Below, one piece after another: positions 1 through 8,149 of a stretch of 51,015 bases of DNA. The notes under the pieces are model-generated. The model saw only the letters and a program-made list of their open reading frames with translations, did not search any database and was not told the origin of the DNA. Source of the stretch: Bacteroidota bacterium (lineage in GTDB: Bacteria > Bacteroidota > Bacteroidia > B-17B0 > Aurantibacillaceae); contig OMJH01000164.1 in the NCBI GenBank assembly GCA_900299295.1, positions 1 to 51,015 on the forward strand. Reading direction: 5' to 3'. Position numbers and translations under genes: made by a program. Position 1 is the stretch's first letter; each line of letters opens with the position of its first letter.

Positions 1-1599
1 AACGGACCCCGCAAGCGCCTGTTTCAACGTGATGAGTTCACCTTCGTGAAATTTACTCGAATTATCCGGACACCATTCTTTTCCGTCGCCGGCAGTGATG
101 CAAGTTCGTACATTCGGAACACGATAGCAGGGAGAGTAACCTTCACGAATAGCCATTGCATAAACGAAAGGTTTGAAGGTGGATCCTACCTGACGCGCAC
201 CAATTTTTACGTGGTCGTATTTGAAGTGTTCATGATTGATGCCGCCCACCCAGGCTTTCACGTAACCCGTTTGCGGCTCACAAGCCATAAATCCGGTTTG
301 TAAAAAACTTTTATAATATCGTATGGAATCCATCGGACTCATCAACGTATCCTTATCACCTTGCCAACTGAATACCCGCATTTTTGTTTTGACGGAAAAG
401 TCTTTTTTTATTTCCTCAATCGATAAACCGGCCTTTTTCAAATTCCGGTAGCGCTCACTGCGCTTCATCGCACTGTTCATAATCCGATCTATTTCATCGC
501 GGGTCACATTCCATGCAAACGGTGCGTTCTTTTTGCGTTTACAATCTTTGAAAAACAACGCCTGTAAATCTTTCATATGTTCATTTACCGCCTCCTCCGC
601 ATAGCGCTGCATGCGCGAATCTAATGTGGTGTAAATGCGCAGGCCATCTTTGTAAATGTTATAAGGTTCGTTTGTTTCGGGATTGATGTGTTCATCACAC
701 CACTTCGATAAAAAGTTTTCGCGAAGGTATTCCCTGAAATAAGGAGCAGGACCAAGGTTGTGATCTTCAGGATTGAATTGTATCCCCAATGGTAATTTCT
801 TCAATGAATCAAATTGTGATTTTGTGATGGCACCGTATTTTTCCATTTGAAAAAGTACAACGTTGCGACGATGCAGTGCTGTATCTGCACGACGAGGATT
901 TACCGGATTAAAAATCGCCGGATTTTTTGCCATTCCCACGAGCAAGGCTGCTTGTTCTACTTGTAAACTATCCTGATTCCTTCCAAAATAAATGTGCGCA
1001 GCAGAATTGATTCCAACAGCCTGATTTAAAAAATCAAACTTATTGAGATACATGGTCAGTATTTCTTCCTTCGTATACTGACGCTCTAAGCGCACCGCAA
1101 TTACCCACTCTTTCACCTTCCTGAACACCATCGTAAATTTATTGAGTCGCTCTCGTGGAAATTGCATCTTGGCCAATTGCTGCGTCAGCGTTGATCCTCC
1201 TCCCGCACTGGAATTTCCGGTGAAAATCCCTATCACCGAACGAAGCAACGCTTTAAAATCAACGCCACTGTGACTGTAAAATCTGGCGTCTTCTGTTGCA
1301 ATCAGCGCATTAACGAGATCTTTATCCAGGTCGGAAAAACGAACATTCACCCGGTTTTCTTTGTAATATTTGCCTAGGACATTCCCATCTGAAGAATATA
1401 CTACCGTGGCCAGACTATTTTTCGGGTTTTGTAGCTCAGTAATGGTTGGCAGTTTGGTAAACAATAGCGTGGAAATAATGAGCAGAAAAAAAAGAATGAC
1501 GGGAGAAAAAACAATGAGCCAGGTAATCAGAATAAATTTTTTTCGCTGCGCAGGCGAAATACTTTCATCTTTCTTTTTTTCGACGATTCGATTTGGCAT
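1..1599 (-). CDS. Penicillin-binding protein 1A (class A PBP), C-terminus cut by window edge
   Basis: Bifunctional peptidoglycan synthase: an inner-membrane protein with a periplasmic glycosyltransferase (GT51) domain followed by a transpeptidase domain. The 533 visible residues start at an ATG (1597-1599) and run off base 1. A membrane anchor lies at about residues 21-46. The GT51 catalytic motif EDARFYSH has Glu103 and is followed by GGSTLTQQLAK. The transpeptidase acyl-serine motif GSTFKPF has Ser473 and Lys476. The SxN and KTG motifs should lie beyond the window. It begins 18 bases after the stop of the J-domain gene, so it is likely the last gene of the 4430-to-1 operon. The family assignment is clear; only the end is missing. 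Confidence 0.95.
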   Translation of the reverse strand, partial: MPNRIVEKKKDESISPAQRKKFILITWLIVFSPVILFFLLIISTLLFTKLPTITELQNPKNSLATVVYSSDGNVLGKYYKENRVNVRFSDLDKDLVNALIATEDARFYSHSGVDFKALLRSVIGIFTGNSSAGGGSTLTQQLAKMQFPRERLNKFTMVFRKVKEWVIAVRLERQYTKEEILTMYLNKFDFLNQAVGINSAAHIYFGRNQDSLQVEQAALLVGMAKNPAIFNPVNPRRADTALHRRNVVLFQMEKYGAITKSQFDSLKKLPLGIQFNPEDHNLGPAPYFREYLRENFLSKWCDEHINPETNEPYNIYKDGLRIYTTLDSRMQRYAEEAVNEHMKDLQALFFKDCKRKKNAPFAWNVTRDEIDRIMNSAMKRSERYRNLKKAGLSIEEIKKDFSVKTKMRVFSWQGDKDTLMSPMDSIRYYKSFLQTGFMACEPQTGYVKAWVGGINHEHFKYDHVKIGARQVGSTFKPFVYAMAIREGYSPCYRVPNVRTCITAGDGKEWCPDNSSKFHEGELITLKQALAGSV

Positions 1600-1617
1600 G
1601 GGATAAAATTACAACAA

Positions 1618-2655
1618 TTAGCGCTGCATTTTGCGAATTCCATTTGGATAAAAAAACTGACTCAAGCTAAGTTTATTGGATTGTTTTAACTCCTCCACCG
1701 CTGGTATGACTATTTTTTTATCCACTTGATAAGGAAAAGCGCTTGCATTTTCAACGGATTTTGCGTTGATTTTACCGATTGGAATTTTCGCGCAAGTAAT
1801 CACTGAATCAAACATCCCATTAGCGAGGGAATCAATCGGATTTATATTGGCTACATTCCAGTTTTTTCCGTACATCAATTGAAGTGAATAATTCCCTCCG
1901 GGGATTTTATCCATTAAATAAAAATAACCGGGATTAATGAAGCAATTCCGGATTACTTGTCTTCTTTTTAGTGCTACAAGGCAAACTACAACTTCGGCAT
2001 CCGATGGATTCTCAATTCGCAGAACTGCTCCTGTTAATGAATCCCTTTCATCTGAAGAAAAAAAAGTTGCTAAGGGAGAAATACTCATGTTAATTTTTAC
2101 ACTCTTTTCAGGTGATGGCAAACCAGGATCAACAGCTGAACGAGGATGTTTTTTAAGCATTTCCAATTGCTGCTGCGAGAGTCGGTGCTCATCCCCGGAT
2201 TGCGATCTGTTCAACACAAAAAACAAAAGTGCAATTGCGAGGGGTATGCTAATCATAACATATTTAAAATCGCTATAGGAAGGGAGTTTTGATTCCTCTT
2301 CAGCTTGCTCCCTTCGCAACTTGTCCCTATAACGCCGCGCCATTTCCTGTCGTTGCAAGAATTCAGCTTCTGAAAAAGAATAATTTTTTTGTTTTGGCGA
2401 GTTAGCTTTTGATTGTGTAGATTGCTTGCGGTACCCGAAATAATAATGCTGCTCCTGATCGTATTTTTTTCTTCGAGCCGGATCAAGCAACACCTCGTAT
2501 GCTTCCATTGCATCTAGAAATTTTAATTCAGCACTGCTATCATTCGGATTTTTGTCGGGATGCAGCTGCATAGCTTTTTTACGAAATGCAGCTTTAATTT
2601 CCTCCTGATTGCAGTTTTTAGAAACTTCCAGTATGGAATAATAATCCTTACGCAC
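1618..2655 (-). CDS. Membrane-anchored J-domain (DnaJ-like) protein
   Basis: 345 residues. Residues 3-66 form a J domain with the HPD motif at His32-Pro33-Asp34, the site that stimulates DnaK ATPase. There are no Gly/Phe or zinc-finger regions, so this is a type III J protein. A charged helical linker (about 75-128) leads to one membrane span at about 132-149. The last ~195 residues look beta-rich and would be periplasmic if the J domain is cytoplasmic (inference). The start is GTG, chosen because it gives the usual J-domain N-terminus. It sits between a peptide-binding lipoprotein and PBP1A with short gaps (44 and 18 bases), suggesting one transcript. The C-terminal domain's function is unknown to me. 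Confidence 0.85.
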   Translation of the reverse strand: MRKDYYSILEVSKNCNQEEIKAAFRKKAMQLHPDKNPNDSSAELKFLDAMEAYEVLLDPARRKKYDQEQHYYFGYRKQSTQSKANSPKQKNYSFSEAEFLQRQEMARRYRDKLRREQAEEESKLPSYSDFKYVMISIPLAIALLFFVLNRSQSGDEHRLSQQQLEMLKKHPRSAVDPGLPSPEKSVKINMSISPLATFFSSDERDSLTGAVLRIENPSDAEVVVCLVALKRRQVIRNCFINPGYFYLMDKIPGGNYSLQLMYGKNWNVANINPIDSLANGMFDSVITCAKIPIGKINAKSVENASAFPYQVDKKIVIPAVEELKQSNKLSLSQFFYPNGIRKMQR

Positions 2656-2699
2656 AAATAGAAAAAAGTTTATTTAGTTAACTAATTCATTCAACCTCA

Positions 2700-4430
2700 C
2701 TAGGGCTGAACTGAAACATTTTCGGGGTATCGCTGCAAATAAACTTCAGTGAAGTTGCGATAGCGCATAGCATTCGTAAAGGAATTTTTCACGTAGGAAC
2801 GGGTAATTCGATAATTTCCTTCATACCACAAAACAATCACCACGGCATCATCCAGCAGTTGCTGTTCGGCGCGAAAAAAATTTGCATTGGATGAATCCCG
2901 TGTTTTCGCATCTCTTCCCGCTGAGAAATAACGATCAAAGTTTTCACTGACATAGCGTGAAGTATTCGGAAATGACGGAAGCAAAGAATCAGATGGAACC
3001 GTGCGGCCATAAAATAAATTTAAAAAAGTTTCAGGGCTTGCATAATCAGCAACCCAAGCATCGCGCATAATGCTATTCCTGCCCATTACATCATCGTCAA
3101 ATTTCTTTTCAAAGGATACTATATCAAAATCAATCGAAATTCCAAGATTCTCTTTCAATTGTTTTTGCAATTCAATCACTACGTCTGTGTTTTTTCCCCC
3201 ACCCGCATTTAGTTCAACGTTTACCTTAGGAAAATTCTTTCCCTCTTTATAGCCTGCTTCGGCTAATAATTTTCTGGCCTGAACCGGATCAAAATCGTAT
3301 CCGTGAAGCAAACTTATATCATATCCGTCTTTTAAATATACAGGAGGAGTGATTCCCTTGACTCCCGGACCAAAGGCTTGTCCGTTCAAAATCTCATCTA
3401 TTATTTTTTGACGGTCTATGGCAAGATTAAATGCTTTTCTGACCAGCGGATTATTAAATGGTGGCTTCTGGAGGTTAAAAGCATAGTATTGAGTTGTCAT
3501 TTCAGCACTATTGTCAAGCATAAATTTCGGGCTTTTCCCCTCAAAATCGGCAATCTGCTGTTCAACAAACTGCTTCACAGAATTCGAAGGAATAGAAAAC
3601 ACCATGTCAAGCTCCCCCTTACTGAACTTGGTAAATTCATTTTCTTTTGATGGTAGATAGGCGATGCTTACCGAATCAAGAAAGGGCAACGAGTTGCCTA
3701 ATGAGTCTTTTCCGAAATAATTATTGTTTCTCAACAAGAGAACATTTTTATCTTTTGATTGAGAAGGACCAAGACGGAATGGTCCGCAGCCCACAGCCAT
3801 TTTATTTCCGTAGCGCTCAACAGCCTCATGGGGGATTATTGCACAAGCAGGTTCCGCCAAAATTTGAAGAAAAACTGTACTTGGACTTTTCAACGAAATC
3901 GTAAGCGAATAATCATCAATTAGCTGGATTCCTGAAACAGCTTTTTTTTGATTTTTCAGGGATGCTTCATACGTTGCATTAGCACCAACAACCCGATCTT
4001 TTAATGTGGTTGAAAAATTCTTATTGTCAGCCGAGGCTGTGCATAACAATTCAAAGGAGTATTTTACATCTGCCGCTTTTAATTCTCTACCCTTTCCTCC
4101 TTCAAAACACGAATCATCTTGAAAAAACACACCTTTACGTAATTTAAAAGTGTACTGTAATCCGCTCGGATCAATTGAAAACGATTCAGCAACAGCAGGA
4201 ACAGGGCGAAGTGTTAAGGAATTCAGACTGGTCAATCCTTCATGAATTTGAGAGGCAATAAATCCAGAGGTAGCATCAGTTATCGCAGCAGGAAAAAGTG
4301 TTTGGTAGTATTCACTTTCTCCTATGTGTAAGCAGCCTCCGTATTCACGTCCACCCATTGCAGATTTTTTTTCATCCTTAGCGCATGAAAAAAGAATACA
4401 AGTAAGCAAGCAAACACAAAGGTACCTCAT
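2700..4430 (-). CDS. ABC transporter substrate-binding lipoprotein, family 5 (peptide/oligopeptide type)
   Basis: 576 residues from ATG 4428-4430; an in-frame TTG at 4448 would add six residues but is less likely. The signal peptide ends in the lipobox LFSC, so it is a lipoprotein. The body follows the SBP_bac_5 pattern (DppA/OppA-like): an early segment on the likely substrate entry, the motif VRKAFNLAIDRQKII, and then GPGVKGITPP. These proteins capture di- or oligopeptides, or other ligands, for an ABC importer. No permease or ATPase gene is adjacent, so the ligand and partner are unknown. A TAACTTTG -7 element lies 21 bases upstream, making this the probable first gene of the operon with the J protein and PBP1A. 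Confidence 0.88.
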   Translation of the reverse strand: MRYLCVCLLTCILFSCAKDEKKSAMGGREYGGCLHIGESEYYQTLFPAAITDATSGFIASQIHEGLTSLNSLTLRPVPAVAESFSIDPSGLQYTFKLRKGVFFQDDSCFEGGKGRELKAADVKYSFELLCTASADNKNFSTTLKDRVVGANATYEASLKNQKKAVSGIQLIDDYSLTISLKSPSTVFLQILAEPACAIIPHEAVERYGNKMAVGCGPFRLGPSQSKDKNVLLLRNNNYFGKDSLGNSLPFLDSVSIAYLPSKENEFTKFSKGELDMVFSIPSNSVKQFVEQQIADFEGKSPKFMLDNSAEMTTQYYAFNLQKPPFNNPLVRKAFNLAIDRQKIIDEILNGQAFGPGVKGITPPVYLKDGYDISLLHGYDFDPVQARKLLAEAGYKEGKNFPKVNVELNAGGGKNTDVVIELQKQLKENLGISIDFDIVSFEKKFDDDVMGRNSIMRDAWVADYASPETFLNLFYGRTVPSDSLLPSFPNTSRYVSENFDRYFSAGRDAKTRDSSNANFFRAEQQLLDDAVVIVLWYEGNYRITRSYVKNSFTNAMRYRNFTEVYLQRYPENVSVQP

Positions 4431-4451
4431 AAAAGAGTACAATATCAATTA

Positions 4452-4459
4452 CAAAGTTA
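4452..4459 (-). promoter_or_regulatory. Bacteroidota -7 promoter element
   Basis: Read on the minus strand this is TAACTTTG, a perfect match to TAnnTTTG, ending 21 bases before the ATG of the solute-binding lipoprotein. I see no TTG-type -33 element at the expected spacing, so the call rests on the -7 box alone. Confidence 0.45.
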
Positions 4460-4550
4460 ACCAATAATTTTCACCTCAGAAATCTTTTTTTCATGGATAA
4501 AACATGGTTTATTTTTATTCTTATTTTTTTAAAAATAAATAAGGATTTTT

Positions 4551-4581
4551 TTTGTTATTCGGTAATATGGTAGTAATATTG
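4551..4581 (+). promoter_or_regulatory. Bacteroidota promoter (TTTG-N19-TAATATTG)
   Basis: TTTG at 4551-4554 is followed after exactly 19 bases by TAATATTG at 4574-4581, one mismatch from TAnnTTTG. The arrangement matches the known -33/-7 consensus of this phylum and lies 28 bases before the ATG at 4610. Confidence 0.6.
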
Positions 4582-4609
4582 CCTAACTAAATCAGTAGCA
4601 GCTTTTTTA

Positions 4610-5425
4610 ATGTTTAAACTTTTATCTTTTTTCGCCTTATTTTGTCTTGCGGTTTTTCAGATATTCCCACAGTCTGCAATACTACTGCTGGAAGGTAATT
4701 ATCAAGGGAAAAACCTGTTTGTGCAAAATCAGTTTGGGTCAGGTGGTGTTGGTTTTTGTGTTAGTGAAGTCCTGATAAATGGTAATGTTTCGACAGATGA
4801 AATTCAGTCGAGTGCCTTTGAAATAGACCTGAAAGGTCAAAAATTAAACCTTGGCGATAAAGTTGAGATTAAAATCAAACATAAGGCAGATTGTAAGCCG
4901 CGTGTTCTGAACCCTGAGGTGCTAAAGCCAAAAAGCACGTATGAGCTTGTAACGATTAATTTATCGAGCGATGGCACATTTTCTTGGTCGACAAAGAATG
5001 AAAGCGGAAAACTTGCTTATATAGTTGAACAATTCAGATGGAATAAATGGCTGAAAGTGGGTGAAATCGAAGGAGCCGGCACGCCCACGGAACACAGTTA
5101 TACATTTAAAGTTTCGCTGCACTCAGGGAAAAATCAGGTTCGGGTAAGGCAAACGGATTACACAAACATTCCGCACGTTTCAAAATCAGCGGAGGTTAAT
5201 TCGAGCCTTTGTGAACTCGAATTTTCTCCTGTAAAAGTTTCAACCAGTATTTCTTTCAGCTGTGCAGCCTCCAAAGATCCGGGTAGCACGCTTTACGAAA
5301 TTTATGATCAATATGGCAACCTGGTTAAAAAAGGATTTGGCGATAAAATCGATGCCGGTAATTTGTCAAAAGGCGGGTATTATCTAAACTACGATAATAA
5401 ATTCGGTGAATTTATTAAGAAGTAA
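4610..5425 (+). CDS. Secreted protein of unknown function with a T9SS type A-like C-terminus
   Basis: 271 residues. A Sec signal peptide occupies about residues 1-20, ending near IFPQS. The middle (about 20-185) looks beta-rich and resembles no family I can name. The last ~70 residues have the rhythm of a T9SS type A sorting domain: a strand, then YEIYDQYGNLVKKG, a short linker, LSKGGYYLNY and a final FIKK. The PNP-like motif usual at the domain start is not clear (EFSPVKVST stands in its place), so sorting by T9SS is an inference. It is a single-gene unit with its own promoter (4551-4581) and converges on the gene ending at 5436 with a 10-base gap. Confidence 0.75.
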   Translation: MFKLLSFFALFCLAVFQIFPQSAILLLEGNYQGKNLFVQNQFGSGGVGFCVSEVLINGNVSTDEIQSSAFEIDLKGQKLNLGDKVEIKIKHKADCKPRVLNPEVLKPKSTYELVTINLSSDGTFSWSTKNESGKLAYIVEQFRWNKWLKVGEIEGAGTPTEHSYTFKVSLHSGKNQVRVRQTDYTNIPHVSKSAEVNSSLCELEFSPVKVSTSISFSCAASKDPGSTLYEIYDQYGNLVKKGFGDKIDAGNLSKGGYYLNYDNKFGEFIKK

Positions 5426-5435
5426 CTACATCCCT

Positions 5436-5888
5436 TTAATTTAAATTTTCCTTTCCTCTTATTTTAACTGACTGAATGAATAAATTGTTAACTAATTTAT
5501 TCGAGGCGCGTTGAACTGATACTATCGATAAACTTTCACTCAGTTCGGAAAACCATAAAGCTTGTTGCTCACATTCCTTCATCAGTAAATGAAGTTCCGT
5601 TGCAGTATGCGTGTTTCCGTTCACCAATTCTTCCCTTCGTCGCAAAAGGTAATGTTCGCGTTTTGCATTCAATTCTTCTGATTTTTTAATAAGAAAGGTA
5701 TAAATCAGGTTTTCTGAAAGCCCGCTAGCAAGGCTGGTTTGTATCCAATTTTCCACTGCTTGCTTGCTGTTAAAATCATGATACGGTGAGTTCATTCCGG
5801 TTAATTTAATTGCAAAGCAATGTAAATCATGGGTACGAAATTCCGTTACGCAGAAAATCCAATTATCAACAGGCGCCTGTGAGCACAA
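5436..5888 (-). CDS. Hypothetical protein, probably cytoplasmic and helical
   Basis: I do not recognise this family. The frame codes for 150 residues from a TTG at 5886-5888, or 119 residues from the first ATG at 5793-5795. The TTG version starts 8 bases after the stop of the S41 protease gene, which fits an operon. The C-terminal ~100 residues are rich in charged and leucine residues and probably helical or coiled coil (around the segment with RRREEL). There is no signal peptide, membrane span or obvious catalytic motif. The gene ends 10 bases from the convergent gene at 5425. Start choice is uncertain. Confidence 0.6.
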   Translation of the reverse strand: MCSQAPVDNWIFCVTEFRTHDLHCFAIKLTGMNSPYHDFNSKQAVENWIQTSLASGLSENLIYTFLIKKSEELNAKREHYLLRRREELVNGNTHTATELHLLMKECEQQALWFSELSESLSIVSVQRASNKLVNNLFIQSVKIRGKENLN

Positions 5889-5896
5889 GAAATGAT

Positions 5897-7615
5897 TTAA
5901 AACCGCTTATTTGGATTAAAAGCCTTTGAGGGCTTATCAATAGTAATTAAAATAGATTTCAATTTCTGACTATCACCTGCGACGGAAACGGCTTCCTTTA
6001 TTTCGGGATCATATTTTATCCCCGACTCCAGCCGACCGCTTTGGTAATAATAACGACTTACAATTTCCTCTTCCAGCAAGGGAATTATTTCGTTTTTAGA
6101 TTTCATCAAATCATCTTTTTTCCGGGTTTCCATTTTCTTATGCAAAGCGTCATATTCTTCTTTAACATCATCAAAGTACTTTTCATTTTTCGAATTCTCC
6201 ATAAAGGCCTGTAACTCCTTTTCCGATTTTGTATGATATTCAAATTTTTTGTTTTTCATGAATGAAATAAAATCCGCATAATCTTTCTCAGACAAGGAGA
6301 AACTACGAGGGCCTTCAGGTTTTTGATGCGCTAACACATAGTTGGTGGCAAATTCGAAAATGTAATTTCCGTTGAGCAGCGTAGCCATTAAAGCGGACTG
6401 CGTGGATAATTCCGTATTGATGTCCGGATTTATCCCTGCGCCATCATAAACTATTCTGCCTGCTTTGGTCTTGAATGCAGTGATTAAGCTATCAGGAACT
6501 TTCTCAACGCTTCCGTCATCACTTCGGTTACTATAATCTAAGGCTTGTATACAACGTCCGCTGGGAACGTAATACTTCGCCACGGTAATTTTAACCTGTG
6601 CGCCATATGTTAAAGGCTTGGTTTGCTGTACAAGGCCCTTACCGAAAGTTCTTTGTCCAATAACAACCGCACGGTCGAGATCCTGCAATGCACCTGATAC
6701 AATTTCAGAAGCAGAGGCAGAACCTTTATTTACCAAAACCACTAAGGGAATTACATTATCAACCGGCGCATTTAGTGTTTTGTACGATTTATCCCAGTCC
6801 TTTACCTTGCCCTTGGTAAACACAACCTCTATTCCTTTATCAACGAAAATATTTACAATGTCAACGGCTTCGCGAAGTAAGCCCCCGGGATTATCTCGCA
6901 AATCGAGTATTAAATTTTTACAACCTTTTTCATTTTTAAGTTTCAGTAACGCTTCTTTAACCTCACCGGCTGCGTTATCGGTGAAGCCGGTCAACTTTAT
7001 GAAACCAGTTTCATTGTTTACCATGCCAAAATAGGGCACATTTTTAACTTTTATTTCCTCGCGCTTAACTTCGAACTTCATTAATTGCTGGGCTCCGGAA
7101 CGGCGCAAGCCTAAAAGCAAATTTGTTCCTGATTGACCTCGAAGGAGTCGATTGATTTCTTCACTTGTTTTCGTTCCGATTTTTTTTCCATCTACTTCTT
7201 CAATTACATCTCCGGCCAGAATACCGATACGCTGCGCAGGATATCCCTCAAAAGGTTCAGTTATCACCACCTTACCATCAATTTCCCTGATTGAAGCACC
7301 TATTCCACCATATTCGCCTGTGGTTATGAAACGATAGTCTTCAATTTCGCTTTCCGTGATATAATTTGTGTAAGGATCAAGTCCCTCAAGCATTGCGTCT
7401 ATACCGGTCTTCATCATCTCTCCGGGTTTGGTTTCATCAACATAATACATGTTGACCTCCCGGAAGAGCGAAACAAAAATGTCCAGATTCTTGGAGATTT
7501 CGAAATAGTCTTCGGCGGGTTTAAATGCCAGCCCTCCAATAACAAGAACACTAAGCGAAACCAAAACAAACTTTTTTTTGACGACTTTAATGAAGCTCCC
7601 GGCAATCTTTTTCAT
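5897..7615 (-). CDS. S41 family C-terminal processing peptidase (CtpA/Tsp type)
   Basis: 572 residues. An N-terminal membrane anchor or uncleaved signal is at about 13-31. A PDZ domain at about 85-185 carries the GGIGASI loop. The S41 protease core at about 195-360 has the GSASASE motif with the predicted nucleophile Ser301 and the general base Lys326 in TFGKGLVQ, 25 residues later as in the Tsp family. A ~200-residue C-terminal helical extension follows. The enzyme would trim or degrade periplasmic proteins from their C-termini. It lies 106 bases downstream of rnpA, with a weak hairpin between (7697-7717). Confidence 0.93.
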   Translation of the reverse strand: MKKIAGSFIKVVKKKFVLVSLSVLVIGGLAFKPAEDYFEISKNLDIFVSLFREVNMYYVDETKPGEMMKTGIDAMLEGLDPYTNYITESEIEDYRFITTGEYGGIGASIREIDGKVVITEPFEGYPAQRIGILAGDVIEEVDGKKIGTKTSEEINRLLRGQSGTNLLLGLRRSGAQQLMKFEVKREEIKVKNVPYFGMVNNETGFIKLTGFTDNAAGEVKEALLKLKNEKGCKNLILDLRDNPGGLLREAVDIVNIFVDKGIEVVFTKGKVKDWDKSYKTLNAPVDNVIPLVVLVNKGSASASEIVSGALQDLDRAVVIGQRTFGKGLVQQTKPLTYGAQVKITVAKYYVPSGRCIQALDYSNRSDDGSVEKVPDSLITAFKTKAGRIVYDGAGINPDINTELSTQSALMATLLNGNYIFEFATNYVLAHQKPEGPRSFSLSEKDYADFISFMKNKKFEYHTKSEKELQAFMENSKNEKYFDDVKEEYDALHKKMETRKKDDLMKSKNEIIPLLEEEIVSRYYYQSGRLESGIKYDPEIKEAVSVAGDSQKLKSILITIDKPSKAFNPNKRF

Positions 7616-7696
7616 TGGTATACTTATTTTGGATTGTAGTTAAAATTACAACAAAGAAACGGAGCACTAACGTTAAAGCTTGTAAATTTTCAAAAT

Positions 7697-7717
7697 GAGA
7701 TTGTTAGAGAAAATCTC
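7697..7717 (-). terminator. Weak hairpin after rnpA
   Basis: GAGATT at 7697-7702 and AATCTC at 7712-7717 form a 6-base stem with a 9-base loop just past the rnpA stop, followed on the minus strand by ATTTT. The stem is short and the U-run poor, so at most this attenuates read-through into the S41 gene. Confidence 0.3.
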
Positions 7718-7721
7718 CTCT

Positions 7722-8120
7722 TTATTGGGCTTTTTTTTGCAGCTCTCCCAATATGAAGGAAATCAGAAGAGGCATCTTAGCGTCAATATCCTTTTTAACA
7801 GGAATTTCGCTTCCGGTATACATCAACATCACTACCCCCGTTAAATTTTGTTCATTTAAACGTTGATAAAGATGATTTTTATTTAATCTCCAACTCTCTC
7901 GGATCAGACGTTTAATTCGATTCCGCTTAACCGCCCGCTTCATGTTGCGCTTGGGTACACTTACCAATAATTTAATGGGAAAAGGAACATTTGAAGATTG
8001 CGGAAAGACAAAAACCTTTAATGGAAAATAATTCTTTTTAGTTCCATTTTGAAAAAGCGATTCTATCAATTTCTTGCTTTTTAACCTTTCGCTTTTTTGG
8101 AATGTCTGTCCTGTTGACAA
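7722..8120 (-). CDS. rnpA: Ribonuclease P protein component
   Basis: 132 residues. RnpA binds the catalytic RNA of RNase P and helps it cleave the 5' leader from pre-tRNA. The diagnostic basic helix reads KRAVKRNRIKRLIRES (RNR motif), and the N-terminus has the usual LKSKKLIESLF pattern. A TTG start at 8118-8120 is used: the first in-frame ATG lies inside the RNR helix, and an in-frame stop lies just upstream of the TTG. The stop of hemD is 29 bases upstream. In many bacteria rnpA follows rpmH at the origin; here it is in a heme-gene neighbourhood instead. The family call is secure and the start reasonably so. Confidence 0.95.
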   Translation of the reverse strand: MSTGQTFQKSERLKSKKLIESLFQNGTKKNYFPLKVFVFPQSSNVPFPIKLLVSVPKRNMKRAVKRNRIKRLIRESWRLNKNHLYQRLNEQNLTGVVMLMYTGSEIPVKKDIDAKMPLLISFILGELQKKAQ

Positions 8121-8149
8121 AATTAAAAATCAAAATTTACGGGAAAAAC

